Of a stretch of 64,000 bases of DNA, positions 1 through 10,984 are shown in pieces. The position numbers were made by a program, and so were the translations under genes. The DNA is from Dugong dugon. Its lineage: Eukaryota; Chordata; Mammalia; Sirenia; Dugongidae. The stretch is from contig CM057465.1 in the NCBI GenBank assembly GCA_030035585.1, positions 29,034,001 to 29,098,000 of the forward strand, given 5' to 3'. Under the pieces are notes generated by a model, which was not told the origin of the DNA, did not search any database, and was given only the letters and a program-made list of their open reading frames with translations. Numbering within the stretch: position 1 is the stretch's first letter; every line of letters starts with the position of its first letter.

Positions 1-1469
1 AATTTACAGTCCTATGTTACACATTAAAATAGTTTGTCTGATCTTTAGATTCAATTCATCCAATTTGCTACTTTGATAATTCTCATCTGGCTGCATATGA
101 GAATAAGTTGATGATTTAGAGGAGAAATTGAGACTGAAGTGTAATATTATTACTTTTGGTACAATAGAAAGTGACGTGAGTTTCTAGAACTGTCAAATAA
201 GATTCAGTGTTTATCTGGGTACCTGGAAACGGCGTTCTCTTGAGTGCAGAAGAAAATATCAAAACCTAACTTTGGATAAATGAAACTGAAAAAAAAATCA
301 AGTTGTTCTTTCTGGTTAGTAACAAAAATCAGGAACTCTAACATTAGAGGTGACATATGAGCCTCTGCTTGTTCTGTCACAAATTCATTTTAAAATAAGG
401 GTCGCCAGGTGTCAAGTTTCTAGTTATTCTCAATTACTTGGACAAGTTGAATGTAGGCAAATTCTTTGCCCAATATTTCTGGAAAAATATCTCATTTGCT
501 TTGACTATGGACACTTTCCTTACTTACCATAATATTTATCATTACTCGAGAGGTTTGAGTTTGTAATACAGACCTTATACAGCTAGGCCAAATTATAAGA
601 GTCAAGCAAAATATCACTTCCATGCCCTAAGTACTATACTTGCAGTAATGCCTAACTTGGCACAATTTTCTTATAAAGACCAACTTGATCCACATAACTT
701 CTAGAGTCAATTAAAGGCCCAAAGTTTGACTACTGTTAAGTCAAATCTCTTTAATTAAATATTGGCTGGTTTGGGGACCCAAGCCAAGATATTAATATTT
801 CATTCTTGTTAAATTTTGTCATATGAGAATTATGAGATCCCAATCCCTACTCTCTGCATATATGAGTAGTGTGCCATCTATTTCCCCATTTAAATTGGCA
901 GATGGGATTGCTTTTTTCCAGTCATTGCTGTGCTAGCATAACTGATATCTGCCAGTGGTTTATTACTTAGTTAGATGTTAGCTCCAGTGGATAAGCTATA
1001 TTCATATGGGACTTGTTTGGGAAGGACTTCTCTGTGCTTCTAGACTATGCACTGCCTCCTTCATGGGTTCATAAAAGGAGCTAAAAAAACCCTGGTAACA
1101 GCACCCTACACTTCTATGTTCTAATCATTCCACTCTAGCTACCTCAGAAACACAGAAATGGCAGCTACCAACATACCAGATTGGCAGAAATTGCTTTTAC
1201 TCTAGTATTTTGCCAAAGCTTTTCAAAGGGGATTGGGTGGATTTTTTTCTCCTCTCCATGTTTTACAGCATACCTGGAAACAGACAACAAATCAATTGGA
1301 AACTTTATAAGCTACATTAGACATTGATTTCCCTATAGCTACGTTATTTATTTTTTGTTAATTTGAACCCTCTCCTCTGAACAGATTCCCTTTTTCGTGT
1401 GTATAGTCCATACTGACTATACTATCCATTTCCCATTTGTGTGATATTTTATATCACTACATTTTATCT
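1..1469. other. AT-rich DNA with no recognised feature
   Basis: I see no repeat family, RNA gene or convincing coding frame here. The longest open frame, 60 codons at 350-532, has no recognisable motif and its composition is like the surrounding AT-rich DNA. Confidence 0.6.
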
Positions 1470-1636
1470 GGAAACCCTGGTGGCCTAGTGGTTAAGACCT
1501 CAGCTGCTAACCAAAAGGTCTGCAGTTTGAATCCACCAGGTGCTCCTTGAAAACCCTATGGGGCAGTTCTACTCTGTTCTATAGAGTTGCTATGAGTTAG
1601 CATCGACTCTATGGCAATGTTTTTTTTTTTTTTTTT
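1470..1636 (+). mobile_element. AfroSINE: AfroSINE, short form, nearly complete
   Basis: This is a tRNA-derived short interspersed element of the afrotherian AfroSINE family. Its order is: head with CCCTGGTGGCCTAGTGGTTAA (Pol III A-box region), the CTGCTAACCAAAAGGTC block, the B-box-like GTTTGAATCC, the core CCTATGGGGCAGTTCTACTC, and an RTE-like tail (GCTATGAGTTAGCATCGACT). It ends in a T-rich run at 1621-1636. The tail resembles the 3' end of the RTE LINEs in this window, consistent with mobilisation by RTE machinery (known for the family, inferred here). About 10-15% diverged from the other copies by eye. Confidence 0.93.
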
Positions 1637-4110
1637 ATATGTATTTTATCTCCAAACTAGATTGTAAATTCTTCAAGGGTAAGAGATGGTATCTTTTTCC
1701 ATCTCTTGACAACGACTTCAAATATAATAAGTTCTTAATCGCATTTTGTTGATTGAGAACAACCTAAGTGCTAGCATGAGTGCAGTATGAGTAAATACAG
1801 CACAGAGCAGGAAATGTTTTATGGATTTAGGGGCATAGTGAGAATAAAAAGTGTTGATCATTTTAAAGTATTGCAAAGCTAAAGCTTTAAAACTCACTCC
1901 ATTCCTTTAATTTGTTCAAAAATATTGCTTTAGAGTAATGCTTGTTATTGACTTTGACCTGCTTGGTGGAGAAAGTAGAAGAGGAGGAGGATAATAAGAT
2001 GCTATTTCATGACACATCTATTACAGTAATTCATTTATAGAAAGGAACCTTTGCCAATGATAAATGCATGTTACTGTGCTGCAATTATGAATGTACCTTG
2101 GCTTTTCAACGATAAAACTGCCAAAAGGTTGCAAAATGCACAAGGGAGAAAGAAATTTTAGTTGAAGAACTGAACTAACAAAGAAGTATAATTTGTTAAA
2201 AAGTAAGTGTCTATATAGTTTCTTTAAAGACGTTTTTGTTCACTGTTAATAGAGATTCCGTGATAACAAAGCAGACTTTCCATTTAATATTTTATCAGCT
2301 TCACATACACTTGACTTTGCATGCATGCTGCCTTCTCGAATTACCTTCATACAGAAAACATTTGCAGTATTTCCTTGATAACCATAAAATTTAAATCTAG
2401 CCAAGAAAATGATGCCATGTATGGTTTTGAAATTCCTTGCAAGAACATTGATTGGACTAGGAAAATTGTGGTAAACTTTGATTCCTTGATTTATTAATAT
2501 GAATTGGAGATGAGGTGGAATTATATAATTGTCTGGCTCTAATACCATAACTATGCTTGGTAGTCTCTACTCAATTGTAAAGGCCTAAGCTACAATCACT
2601 ATGGAGCTAATGAAGGGTGAATTTTTCTTGACCTCCAACTGTGTACTCAAACTTATGTTAGATGCCATGCTGACAGTAAATATAAACCATACTTCTTAGC
2701 CTAGAAGAACTTTTTTAATTGGAGAAATAGCAATTATGAATAAAACAAAATAACATAAGAGGATATTAAAAAACAAATAAGACATATTTTGGGTCACTAT
2801 TCAGGGGAAGTTGAATATGGACTGAACTCTTAAGGAAAGGCTTTGTGGAGTAAATGGAGAAAGATTATTGCCCAGTATCTGTGGTTTCTATGAGGGGCAA
2901 AGTAAGAAGATGGGGCAGGGGGTGGGGATAGAAAGGAATATTTAATGGCATAGAGAAAAGTTAACAAGAGGACTTTGAGATCTCCTATTTACCTTTTTAT
3001 ATCCACCCAAGTCAGAGAAATGCTCTGGTCTCCTTTAACGTAGTTCAGTCTAAGCTGATCAGAATAAAGGATTTCTATTTTGAGAGCTGTCTTTTAGAAG
3101 TAGTGATTATAATGAGAAGAATCTGAGATATCAGACAAATATCTTCTTAAAATGTGATTGATGGAAAATAAAAGAAAAAGAACAAATAAATTATAATTCT
3201 TTAAGTTGCCATTTCTTGATTTTTGTAAGTATTTATATAAAGTTATTAAAATCATGTTTTTCTTTTATAGTGCTCAATAATAAGACCTCTGGGATTCTGC
3301 TTAAGATGCTCTATGAAAGCTCTTTAAGAAACAACTTGGAATGGATGCTGTAAATGCATAGACGGACATAGAATGCTTGGGATGGGGATGACTATTCAAG
3401 AATAATCCTTAATTTGAGGATATGTTTAGATTTCCCTACATTTGTCTTACCTTTGGCCAATTTCTACATGCTTCTGATGGCAGTTCAAACTTCCCACAGC
3501 CCAGTTTGGATCATGTTTAATGATTCCCCTTGGTCTGTTGAATAGTCTCCCTGACCCAACATCAAAATCTTTCACCACTGGCCTTTGACTTTATATTGAT
3601 TCCTTGGTTCTCATTCCCTATCATATATTATGATGTAGTTATTTTGCTCTTGGCACTTTTGGAAGCATTCTTTTTTGTTAATAGGCATTAAAAAAAATTC
3701 TGATTTGCTGGAGGCTGGATATGTACTATTTACCAATCCTACAATGTCTTTCCTTTGAGTCCTAGCCCCAGCCTCCATTGCTTTAGCAGTATGTTGACAC
3801 AGATAAGGAGTGCTGGGTTCCTCTTCTCCTGTAAAATGTTGTGTGAGGGCAGACAATATGTAAAGTAGGAATGCAGGGATGAGAGTGAAAGTAAGATGTA
3901 AATGAGGGATTTCCGGGTGGTGCCTAATCAAAGATACAGGGCACAGGAAACCCCCAATCATTTGCAGTTGAACACAGAAAGGCGAATGACTCTCCCACCA
4001 TTCTCCAGGCCATGACTATCATTGGCACATGGTAGTGAGTACTGCCCACTGATTACAGGGATAAGAGGAGTCATTCAGATACCAGGAAAATAGGACACTG
4101 TGTATGTTGG
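1637..4110. other. Low-copy-looking DNA, nothing recognised
   Basis: I see no repeat family, RNA gene or supported exon across these 2.5 kb. Open frames of about 100 codons (2246-2548 and 3611-3961, both minus) have no domain-like features and contain low-complexity runs, so I treat them as chance. The stretch may be intronic or intergenic. Confidence 0.5.
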
Positions 4111-4260
4111 CTTAGAATATGTTACGCTACAAAAAGGGCATTTTCTGACAATACTACTGCTTAATTTCAACAAAGTCCAAATGAATGAAGAAAGCATACC
4201 AAAATCAAAGATTGGAAGCACGGTTTGAACTTCAATTAGTTAGCTGCAATTATGATGAGA
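4111..4260 (+). repeat. Copy A of a duplicated 150-bp segment (partner at 5484)
   Basis: This block matches 5484-5633 at about 90% by eye: roughly 14 substitutions and two single-base gaps. Read on the plus strand it is open for about 38 codons, through the stretch NFNKVQMNEESIPKSKIG, and is then broken by one extra T at about 4224. The partner is open across that point but lacks a base near its own start. The flanks of the two copies differ. It may be a decayed exon, part of a processed pseudogene or an unnamed repeat; I do not recognise the protein. Confidence 0.75.
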
Positions 4261-4660
4261 GAAAACTGATAGCTGTATCCTGTGCCAAAAAACGCTCCTG
4301 ATTTTGCTCATCTCCTTCAGGGGTCCTATAGCTATATCCCTGGCAATGTGAGGATCACTTACGGATGCTTTCTATACTCTTTCATCAACTTCTAGTCAAC
4401 TTATGGATAATTTCTGGTGGGGGGCAATATGAAATCTGTTGCTGAACTTTTTCTCTCTCCATTCTCCTCAGAAAACTTGTTATTTTAGTAGAACAACTGA
4501 AGTTAGGGGAGGGATTCCAAAGCCTCCCACAGAGATCAGATAATCCTTGGGCACGTTTCTTTCTCCTTATTTATTCTATCATTCCTTTCATCTGAATACT
4601 TTCTCCTTTCATCTCTTCCTTCTCAATCCTTTTTATCTTTTAAGGCTCTAACCACATGTT
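4261..4660. other. No recognised feature
   Basis: I see only unremarkable AT-rich DNA with short pyrimidine-rich runs near 4555-4625. Confidence 0.55.
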
Positions 4661-4826
4661 CCTAAAACATAGTACTAGGGCCATTTCTATCTCAATCACC
4701 TGAGGTGCTGGTTAGAAATGCAGACCTCATAAATCAGAATATCTAGGGAGGATCCAGAAATCTAAATTTTAACAAGTCTCCAGACATTTTTTTATGCATG
4801 TTGCCTAAGGAGGTTTGAGAAATGTC
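4661..4826 (+). mobile_element. hAT-Charlie-type MITE, MER5-like
   Basis: The central phrases ATCACCTGAGGTGCTGGTTA and TTTTAACAAGTCTCCAG, with the closing GGTTTGAGAAAT, follow the layout of the short non-autonomous hAT-Charlie elements shared by placental mammals. Both ends are eroded. The subfamily name is uncertain. Confidence 0.65.
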
Positions 4827-4949
4827 CCCTAGAAAGCCAATGTACATTCTCTGTCTTTGGAATTTCCAAAAAAAAGTTTGCTTTTGTACCCATCCCACAC
4901 TATTTGTAATATTCTGTCTTATATTATAATTTTCCATATCATAATGATC

Positions 4950-5065
4950 TGTGCACTTGTTTTATTCCCTCTATAATAGGTATAAGCTCCTTCCAGGCTA
5001 GACCTGTGTATCTCTGGAGCATCTGGCATGGAGCTTTGCTTCTAGCAGGTGCTCAATTCTTATCT
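4950..5065 (+). mobile_element. L2-like LINE 3' fragment
   Basis: Words such as AGCTCCTTCCAGGCTAG, GGAGCATCTGGCATGGAG and GCAGGTGCTCAATTCTTA follow the order of the L2 3' end (blocks equivalent to 'gcctggcacatagtaggtgctcaataa'). The copy is short and highly diverged. Confidence 0.55.
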
Positions 5066-5483
5066 CTAAGAATGCATGAAATGCTACCTCCAGGCCTTTC
5101 CCTACTGTTCTGTCAATGCACTGTGAACATAAGCTACAGTATAACTCCAAAATGCTTGTACCATATTAAAATAAATGAACTGCTTAGAAAACCTCTTGCT
5201 TGAACTAAGCTTAGTTCACAGAATTTGGTCACAGATAAATGGATGACTGACGCTTTTTTGTTCTCTGTAAATCTCCTTATCAGCAGAAGGTTTATTTTTG
5301 AAACTCATGGCTCAACATAGTGAAAAGTAGTCACTTGAATCAAGAACTAAGGAACAATTCATGGTGCAGGTCATAAAAATTACCTATAATTTTGTCACTG
5401 GTAAATCATTTATGATGTCTTCAGTGCAGTCTGAATTTTCAAAAGGTTACCTTTGTATGTGCATTTTTAGAGTGCAGATGTTT
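5066..5483. other. No recognised feature
   Basis: This is AT-rich DNA with no repeat or frame that I can support. A pyrimidine-rich tract ending in TTTTTAG at 5464-5470 directly precedes the duplicated segment and could be read as a splice acceptor, but nothing else supports an exon. Confidence 0.5.
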
Positions 5484-5633
5484 GCTTAGAATATGTCGAG
5501 CTACAGAAAGGGTGTTTTCTACAATACCACTGTATAATTTCAACAAAGTCCAAGTGAATGAAGAAAGCATACCAAAATCAAAGATTGGAAGTGTGGTTGA
5601 ACTTCAATTATTTAGCTGCAATTATGATGAGCG
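5484..5633 (+). repeat. Copy B of the duplicated 150-bp segment (partner at 4111)
   Basis: This is the better-preserved frame of the pair. An uninterrupted plus-strand frame at 5482-5712 passes through the shared stretch NFNKVQVNEESIPKSKIG and continues past the end of the duplication for 26 codons. Relative to copy A it lacks one base near 5521, which shifts its 5' part. Each copy therefore has one frameshift at a different position in what looks like a common ancestral frame. The function is not recognised. Confidence 0.75.
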
Positions 5634-5773
5634 AGTTTCTTTGTATTTGGTTTTCTGGAAATCAGGATATATCCTAACTACTTTAAACGTGTTTTGCTAT
5701 AGATATAAATGAACTGCATAATTTGTTTTGCTTTCTAATGTTAAATAAACATGATTTTTTTCTTGTTTTTGTA

Positions 5774-5890
5774 GCCTGTTGCTGTCGAGCTGATTCCAAC
5801 TCATAGCAACCCTATAGACAGAGTAGAACTGCCCCATAGGGTTGCCAAGGAACTGGTGGATTTAAACTGCCAATCTTTTGGTTTTTATAG
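5774..5890 (-). mobile_element. AfroSINE: AfroSINE, truncated
   Basis: On the minus strand this has the tail, the core (CTATGGGGCAGTTCTACTCT) and part of the block that follows the head. It stops before the A-box region, so the 5' end is missing. A (CA)n tract begins 18 bp beyond the break. Confidence 0.88.
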
Positions 5891-5907
5891 ACCGGATAAA
5901 ATCCCGT

Positions 5908-5939
<32 letters not shown>
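5908..5939 (+). repeat. (CA)n microsatellite
   Basis: An almost perfect run of about 15-16 AC units, just beyond a truncated AfroSINE. Confidence 0.97.
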
Positions 5940-5943
<4 letters not shown>

Positions 5944-5976
5944 ATATAATTGAACTACTAATTAAAAAAAAAAAAA

Positions 5977-6540
5977 CCTAACAGGATGGATTTCTCTAAG
6001 CTTTTGTTAAGTATTAACAGGAGTTTTAATTAAATTTAATTCTGCATTTACATAAGGCATTAAATATTAGTGAAATTAAATTAATAAATTACACTAGAGT
6101 TTACATCTAAATAGCACCCATGATAGAAAGTATATCACAAATACTTTTACAGAGATAAAATATTTATTTACTCTTGAATGTCTTATAGATGTATGCCTTA
6201 CTGTAATAATAGAGAAGGAGACACTTTAGGGAGAAAAATTTTAGGCAAGAAGATGGTATAAAAGTTGAAGTCTTAAGTAAAAGGCATATACAACATTTTG
6301 AATTCAGAAACTCACTTATTAACATGCTCTCAAAAGTAACCTAAATGCAATGAAATAAACTGTCAAATGTTAGCAAGTGTATGTTTTAGAAATATAAAGA
6401 CTCTCCAGATTCAGGTATCCTCCAAAAAGTGCCAAGAAAGCTTGCCTTTCTCCAGGTCAACTCAGTTGGTTGCTTTAACCATCCCAAAGTCCAATGCTCT
6501 CTGTCCAACCTTTTTTGGATAATTTTCATTGTCTAGGCAT
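5977..6540. other. AT-rich DNA, nothing recognised
   Basis: I see no family hallmark, RNA gene or frame. Confidence 0.5.
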
Positions 6541-7345
6541 AAATCAGGTCTGAATTTCTACAGCACATTTCTAAGTGTATCTTCTTGCCTCCTGTCTTCT
6601 CCCTGCTTCTCCTCCAACTCTCAGATGCCATCCTTGTTTTCATCAAGTCACTCCTCTGCTTGAGAATTTAGCATGACTTTCCATAACTTATTATATAAAA
6701 TCCAAACATGCCTTGCTATGATGTCTTCCACCAACTGTAATGCCCCTTCGTAACCAACCAAATAATCAACACTCTCGGAAACGTGTACTTCTATACCTTT
6801 ATAATTAGCTTGATGTCTTCAGGAAAATTCTGAAAGCTTTTTGAAGAAGATTACCAGATGTCCTTTCAATGGAATGATGAATATTATCTAGGGGATTCTC
6901 CAAAGATTATCTGATTCCATGGGGTGTGTTCCTTTGATTGTCTGTGGCTGGTATATTTTGCTCCTTTTTAGATACAGAGATTAGCATCCAGAGGGCTGAT
7001 TACAGTGCAGATGTTTCTTGTCCATAGCAATACAAATGATTCCTGTTCATGGCAATATAAATAAATCTTGTCTTCATAAGTCCAATTCTTCTTCCAAGTG
7101 GCTTTTACATCTTACTGGTTCCCTCATTAATTAATGAGTTAATAAAATTATTTACCTGTGTCCCTTTTATATTTCTATAAAAGTCATAAATTTTTACCTT
7201 TATGAAATCATGAGTTAACCAGGTTTACTATACATAGTCCTATTTCCATCTCTACCCTTGTAAGTCTCCACATGTCACCTGCCCTCTTCTTGCCTAGTAC
7301 ATACCTACACTCCCTTTAAAACTCAATTCACGTCCACTTCTTTCC
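6541..7345 (+). mobile_element. L2-like LINE remnants
   Basis: Separated blocks follow the L2 3' region in order: the CTCCTCCAACTCTCAGATGC / CACTCCTCTGCTTGAGA part, then ATAAAATCCAAACATGCCTT, and finally CCTACACTCCCTTTAAAACT with TCTTTCCAGAAATC. Between them lies DNA I cannot assign, including two imperfect ~27-bp units at about 7015-7070. The whole is heavily diverged. Confidence 0.5.
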
Positions 7346-7574
7346 AGAAATCTTATAATGTGGATATTGTTAAAAAATAATTAATGAGGAGCCAGTAAGA
7401 TGCTACAAGCTCTTCAAAGGAGAATTCAAACAACTGCACATATATAAGGCCAGCAGAAATGCTGAAATAAATGTGCTTAATAGAGGAAAAACTGGTAAAT
7501 CTGGTCAATATCCACGAGGAAATAATCAACCAAATCTCCACCAGACACAATTTGCATTTTTATGGAGAAGGACT

Positions 7575-7673
7575 ATTTACATTACTCTTGCTAGACACTG
7601 TTCTAGACACTAGAAATATAGCAGTAAATGAAAGAAAGTCCCTGCCTTCTTGGAGCTTACATTCTAGTGCATG

Positions 7674-7711
<38 letters not shown>

Positions 7712-8420
7712 TGATGGGGTGAAGTCAGACATTGGAGATAAGTGCTGTGAAGAAATACATAGCAGGATATTAAAGATGAGGAATTGAGGCTAAAGGGGAG
7801 TACTAATTTATACAGAGATGTCAGGAAAGGCCACTGGTAAGGCAACATTGGCATGGAATCCTGAAGGAAGAATAGGAGCAAATCACGGGATATGGAAATT
7901 GAAGGGACAGAGATTCTACGTATAGGGAACACAGTGCAAGAGTCCCGAGGCAGGGCCACAGGAACTGGAAGGAGGCCTGTTGTGGCTAAAATTGAATGAG
8001 TTTCAGGAAAAGGAGCTCTGAGAAATAGTCTCAGGGTAAAAGGGGGCAGGCAGGTGTGGAGAGATGATGATGAACATTTTTATCCTCTTTCAGGACTTTA
8101 AGTTTTTACTTCAAGGGGAATGTAACATTACTGGAGGATTTGAGCAGAGGTGGGGTGTGATATGACATGAGAAACATATTGACTGCTATGAAGTGAATAG
8201 TCTAAAGGAGCCAAGGGTAAAACAGGGAGACAAGTTGAGAGATTATTGCAATAACAATTCATGTGAGAGGTAATGGTGACTTGGCCACATTCATACTGGT
8301 GGATATCCTGAGGGTGGTTGGATCTGGGATACTTTAGAAAAGTCAGATCAACAGGATTTGCTGATGAATGTGTATGTGATAAGAGGAGTTAGAAATGATT
8401 CAAGAATAAACACAGCTATT
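7575..8420 (+). mobile_element. Ancient mammalian interspersed repeat, L2-like
   Basis: It opens with TGCTAGACACTGTTCTAGACACTAG and TTGGAGCTTACATTCTAG-type words and continues with recognisable pieces of a long purine-rich family found across mammals (GAAATCCTGAAGGAAG-like, GAGATTATTGCAATAAC, CAACAGGATTTGCTGATGAA). Three other stretches of this window carry the same family on the same strand (13805, 35290, 43501). The family name is uncertain; L2 class is my best guess. Confidence 0.6.
7674..7713 (+). repeat. (TG)n microsatellite
   Basis: A run of GT units interrupted once by TATG, lying inside an ancient repeat. Long threonine/histidine or valine/cysteine frames crossing it are artefacts of the repeat. 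Confidence 0.95.
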
Positions 8421-8554
8421 ACTTTTAAGAATTGAACTTAGAAAAACTTAACAACCGTATCTCTGAACTACGATAACAGATATCTATCATATTTATACCA
8501 TAAATTTGCAGTGGAGACTAAGCCTAAAGAGGTCAATTATAATGGCAGCTGTCA

Positions 8555-8770
8555 ATTATTGATCTTATTCTATGTACTAGGCTCTTAATATACATTGTTT
8601 TATTTAAACTTGCCAAAAGTTCTGCGAGGTAGATATTATTATGCTCATTTTACAAAGAGAAACCCTTTACCTAGAGACATTTTATATGCACTCAAGGAAG
8701 TATTAGAAGAAAAATTGAAACCCAGGTCTTTCTGATGTCAGCACCAACTTTCTATTAAGACATGAACAAT
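8555..8770 (-). mobile_element. MIR: MIR SINE
   Basis: The plus strand shows the reverse complement of MIR: CTATGTACTAGGCTCTTAAT, GCGAGGTAGATATTATTATG, CTCATTTTACAAAGAGAAAC and GAAACCCAGGTCTTTCTGAT. It is close to full length and old. Confidence 0.75.
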
Positions 8771-9159
8771 GCTTTAGGGAATAAAATAATGTTTCTGAGA
8801 AATTTGGATACCAAATAAAATATCTCTCATTTGTTGCTTAGGTTTTAGAATGTTTTCATATATTCTTAAAATGCATGGAGTACTCCTGCTCTTTACAGTT
8901 TTTGTGTCTTCATGGAACCTAATTTACTGCTAGGTGTGAGTAGACACTCAAGGAATACCCATTGGATTTGAAGTAATTTACTACTTGGTTCTTGGGATTG
9001 ATCATTAGATTTCTGTGATTTTGTGTAATTCTGCATGATGTCTCCTACCAGTACATACTTAATACAGGCCAAATAAAATTTCTTTACATTTGTGCAATAC
9101 TTTACAATATACCAAAAACTTTTACACTTGTCCCAATAATACCTACATGGCAGAGAGGG
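8771..9159. other. No recognised feature
   Basis: AT-rich DNA. A weak MIR/L2-like phrase at about 9088-9150 is too short to call. Confidence 0.5.
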
Positions 9160-9850
9160 CCTTGGTTATCCATTGCTGCATACCAAATTGCCCTAAAACT
9201 TGACTTACAACAACATAATCTCCAGTCCCTGGAGAAGGACATCATGCTTGGTAGAGCAGAAGGTCAGTGAAAAAGAGGAAGACACTTAATAAGATGTACT
9301 GACACAGTGGCTGCAACAACGGGCTCAGGCATAACAAGGATTGTGAGGACGGCGCAGGACTTGTCATCCCTGTTGTCCATAGGGTTGCTATAGGTCGGAA
9401 CCAACTCAATGGTACCTAACAACAACAGCCATTTTTAAATTACATCTCATGGTTCTGGGAGTTGAATAGGCACAAATGGTTCTTGCTCAGAGTCTCTCAT
9501 GCAGTTGCAGTCAGACAGTGGCTGAGCCCAGAGTCACCTCAAAGATTTCCTCAATCTACATGTCTGGGGTTGATACCAGCTAGGGTCCTAGCTGAGGCTG
9601 TAGGTCTGAACACCTACACATATCCTCTCGATGTGGCCTAGGCTTCCTCACAGAGTGGAGGCTGGGCTCAAGAGAGAGCGTAAAAGAGATAAGAGGTAGA
9701 AGTTGACTGTTTCTTAAGGAAACTGGCACAGAGTCACCTCTACTATCTTTGCTTGTTCAGTTACAGAGCTTAGATGCAAAGAGAGAAACACAGATCCCAC
9801 TAGAAACATAGGCCCTGCCTTTCAGTGGTAGAAGTATAAAAGAATTTTGG
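9160..9850 (+). mobile_element. Ancient repeat split by an RTE fragment
   Basis: The left part (ATCCATTGCTGCATACCAAA, then ACTTACAACAACATAATCTC) and the right part (ATCTCATGGTTCTGGGAGTT, CATGCAGTTGCAGTCAGACA, AACTGGCACAGAGTCACCTC) together follow a widespread old mammalian repeat, probably LTR-derived. The RTE fragment at 9229-9429 sits between them, so this element is the older layer. Confidence 0.55.
9229..9429 (+). mobile_element. RTE: RTE LINE, 3'-terminal fragment
   Basis: It starts at GAGAAGGACATCATGCTTGG, runs through GACACAGTGGCTGCAACAAC and CATAACAAGGATTGTGAGGA, and ends in CCTAACAACAACA, the (CAA)-rich terminus typical of this family. It corresponds to the last ~200 bp of the RTEs at 15910 and 46191. 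It is a 5'-truncated insertion with no coding capacity. Confidence 0.88.
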
Positions 9851-9869
9851 AATCACATTTAGGTCCTCT

Positions 9870-9983
9870 AAACCAGTTGCCATCTAGCGGATTTTGGCTT
9901 GCGAGGACCTCAAGTATTTCAGAGTAGGACTGTGCTCTGTTAGTAGCCAAATGCTTAATCCTTTGAGCCACCCAGGGACTCCT
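9870..9983 (-). mobile_element. AfroSINE: AfroSINE, second form, internally deleted
   Basis: The tail (AACCAGTTGCCATCTAGC) and the head (reverse complement of GGAGTCCCTGGGTGGCTCAA) are present, but about half of the usual ~215 bp is missing from the middle. The head GGAGTCCCTGG rather than GGAGCCCTGG marks the second AfroSINE form, also seen at 18378, 30749 and 34812. Confidence 0.78.
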
Positions 9984-10021
9984 TTAGATCCTCAACAAAA
10001 GGAAAAAGAAATGTTTTTATT

Positions 10022-10143
10022 TTATCTGGAGGAAGCTGAAATGCTGAGAAGTTAGCAGTCTTGTCTAAGATCACAGAGTTAATACACGCTGCAGCTGAGA
10101 TTCAAACCAAATTCTCCTAACTTTGCTGCACTTTCTACCATTA
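10022..10143 (-). mobile_element. MIR: MIR SINE fragment
   Basis: The plus strand reads the complement of MIR's 5' half: AGCTGAAATGCTGAGAAGTT, GTCTAAGATCACAGAGTTAA and GCTGAGATTCAAACCAAATT. It is a diverged partial copy. Confidence 0.65.
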
Positions 10144-10147
10144 GAAA

Positions 10148-10396
10148 GCAGTAGGGTGGAGTGTTTAAGAACTTGGTGTTTGTAAGTTAGAGTTCTGGGT
10201 GTGAAGTTTAGTTGTTCTACTTTCTAGGTCTGTGACCTTGAACAAGTCTTAACCTTTTTTGCCTTAATTTCCTCATCTGTTAAATGAATTAATAATCCTA
10301 CCTAGTTTAGGGAGTTGAGCAGCAAATGCGTATAAGAACTCAGAACAATGCCTGGCATCTGGTAATCAATCAATAAAAGTTAGCTATTATCATGCT
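10148..10396 (+). mobile_element. MIR: MIR SINE, near full length
   Basis: The order matches the family: TCTAGGTCTGTGACCTTGAA, AATTTCCTCATCTGTTAAAT, AACAATGCCTGGCATCTGGT and finally AATAAAAGTTAGCTATTATC. It lies back to back with the minus-strand MIR at 10022. Confidence 0.85.
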
Positions 10397-10556
10397 TTTC
10401 ACATTTGGCTGGCAGTGTTTATGAAGGAATTTGGTAATTATGTAGTTTAAGCTAATGTTCGTAATATATTAAAGCATGCATGGATGAAGCATGCATAACA
10501 AATGACAAGATTAGATGGGTTTACAATGTGATGAGACAGATGTTCTGCCAACATTT

Positions 10557-10898
10557 GGTGCTGTTGTTTTGGTTAGCTGACTCCGAGTCAGTCCCAGACT
10601 AATGATGACCCTATGCACAGCAGAATAAAATGCTGCCTGGTCAGTTGCTGATTGGACTGTTGTGATCCATAGAGTTTTCATTGGCTGATTTTCAGAAGTA
10701 GATATTTATGCCTTTCTTCCTAGTCTGTCTTAGTCTGGAAGCTCTGCTGAAACCTGTTCAGCAACCCAGCACCCAGCAACACGCAAGCCTCCACTGACAG
10801 ATGGCTGATGGCTGCACCTGAGGTGCATTGGCCAGGGCTCGAACCCAGGTCTCTCACATGGAAGGTGAAAATTCTGCTACTGAACTACCACTGCCCTC
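10557..10898 (-). mobile_element. SINE with a tRNA-Gly-like head and an RTE-derived body
   Basis: Read on the minus strand, about 70 bp (10895 down to 10825) align closely with tRNA-Gly, including GGTAGTTCAGTAGCAGAATT and CCTGGGTTCGAGCCCTGGCC (B box and T arm) and the intact 3' acceptor CCAATGC. A triplet at the anticodon position reads TCC. The 5' acceptor strand is replaced, so it cannot be a functional tRNA. Next comes a ~130-bp piece matching the RTE 5' UTR (CAGGTTTCAG..GAGCTTCCAGACTAAGA, compare 36705-36740). The last ~80 bp match the RTE 3' end (TTCTGCTGTGCATAGGGTC). It looks like an internally deleted RTE that acquired a tRNA promoter. Confidence 0.85.
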
Positions 10899-10984
10899 TT
10901 GCCAATGCTTAGGTGCCTCTTTCCTGTCTTTAACTCCTTTCTTAATTCATACCAATAATCATACTTTCCACATTGTATTCTTTA

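Noticed and set aside
2246-3961. Open frames of 100-116 codons on the minus strand as genes
   Set aside because: They have no motifs, no codon pattern and no context such as splice sites or homologous copies, and this length is expected by chance in 64 kb.
7657-7959. A 100-codon minus-strand frame ending in a His/Thr run
   Set aside because: The repetitive tail is the (TG)n microsatellite translated; the rest is an ancient repeat.
10828-10898. A tRNA-Gly gene on the minus strand
   Set aside because: The T arm and 3' acceptor match, but the 5' acceptor strand does not pair with the 3' strand, and RTE-derived sequence follows directly. It is the head of a SINE.
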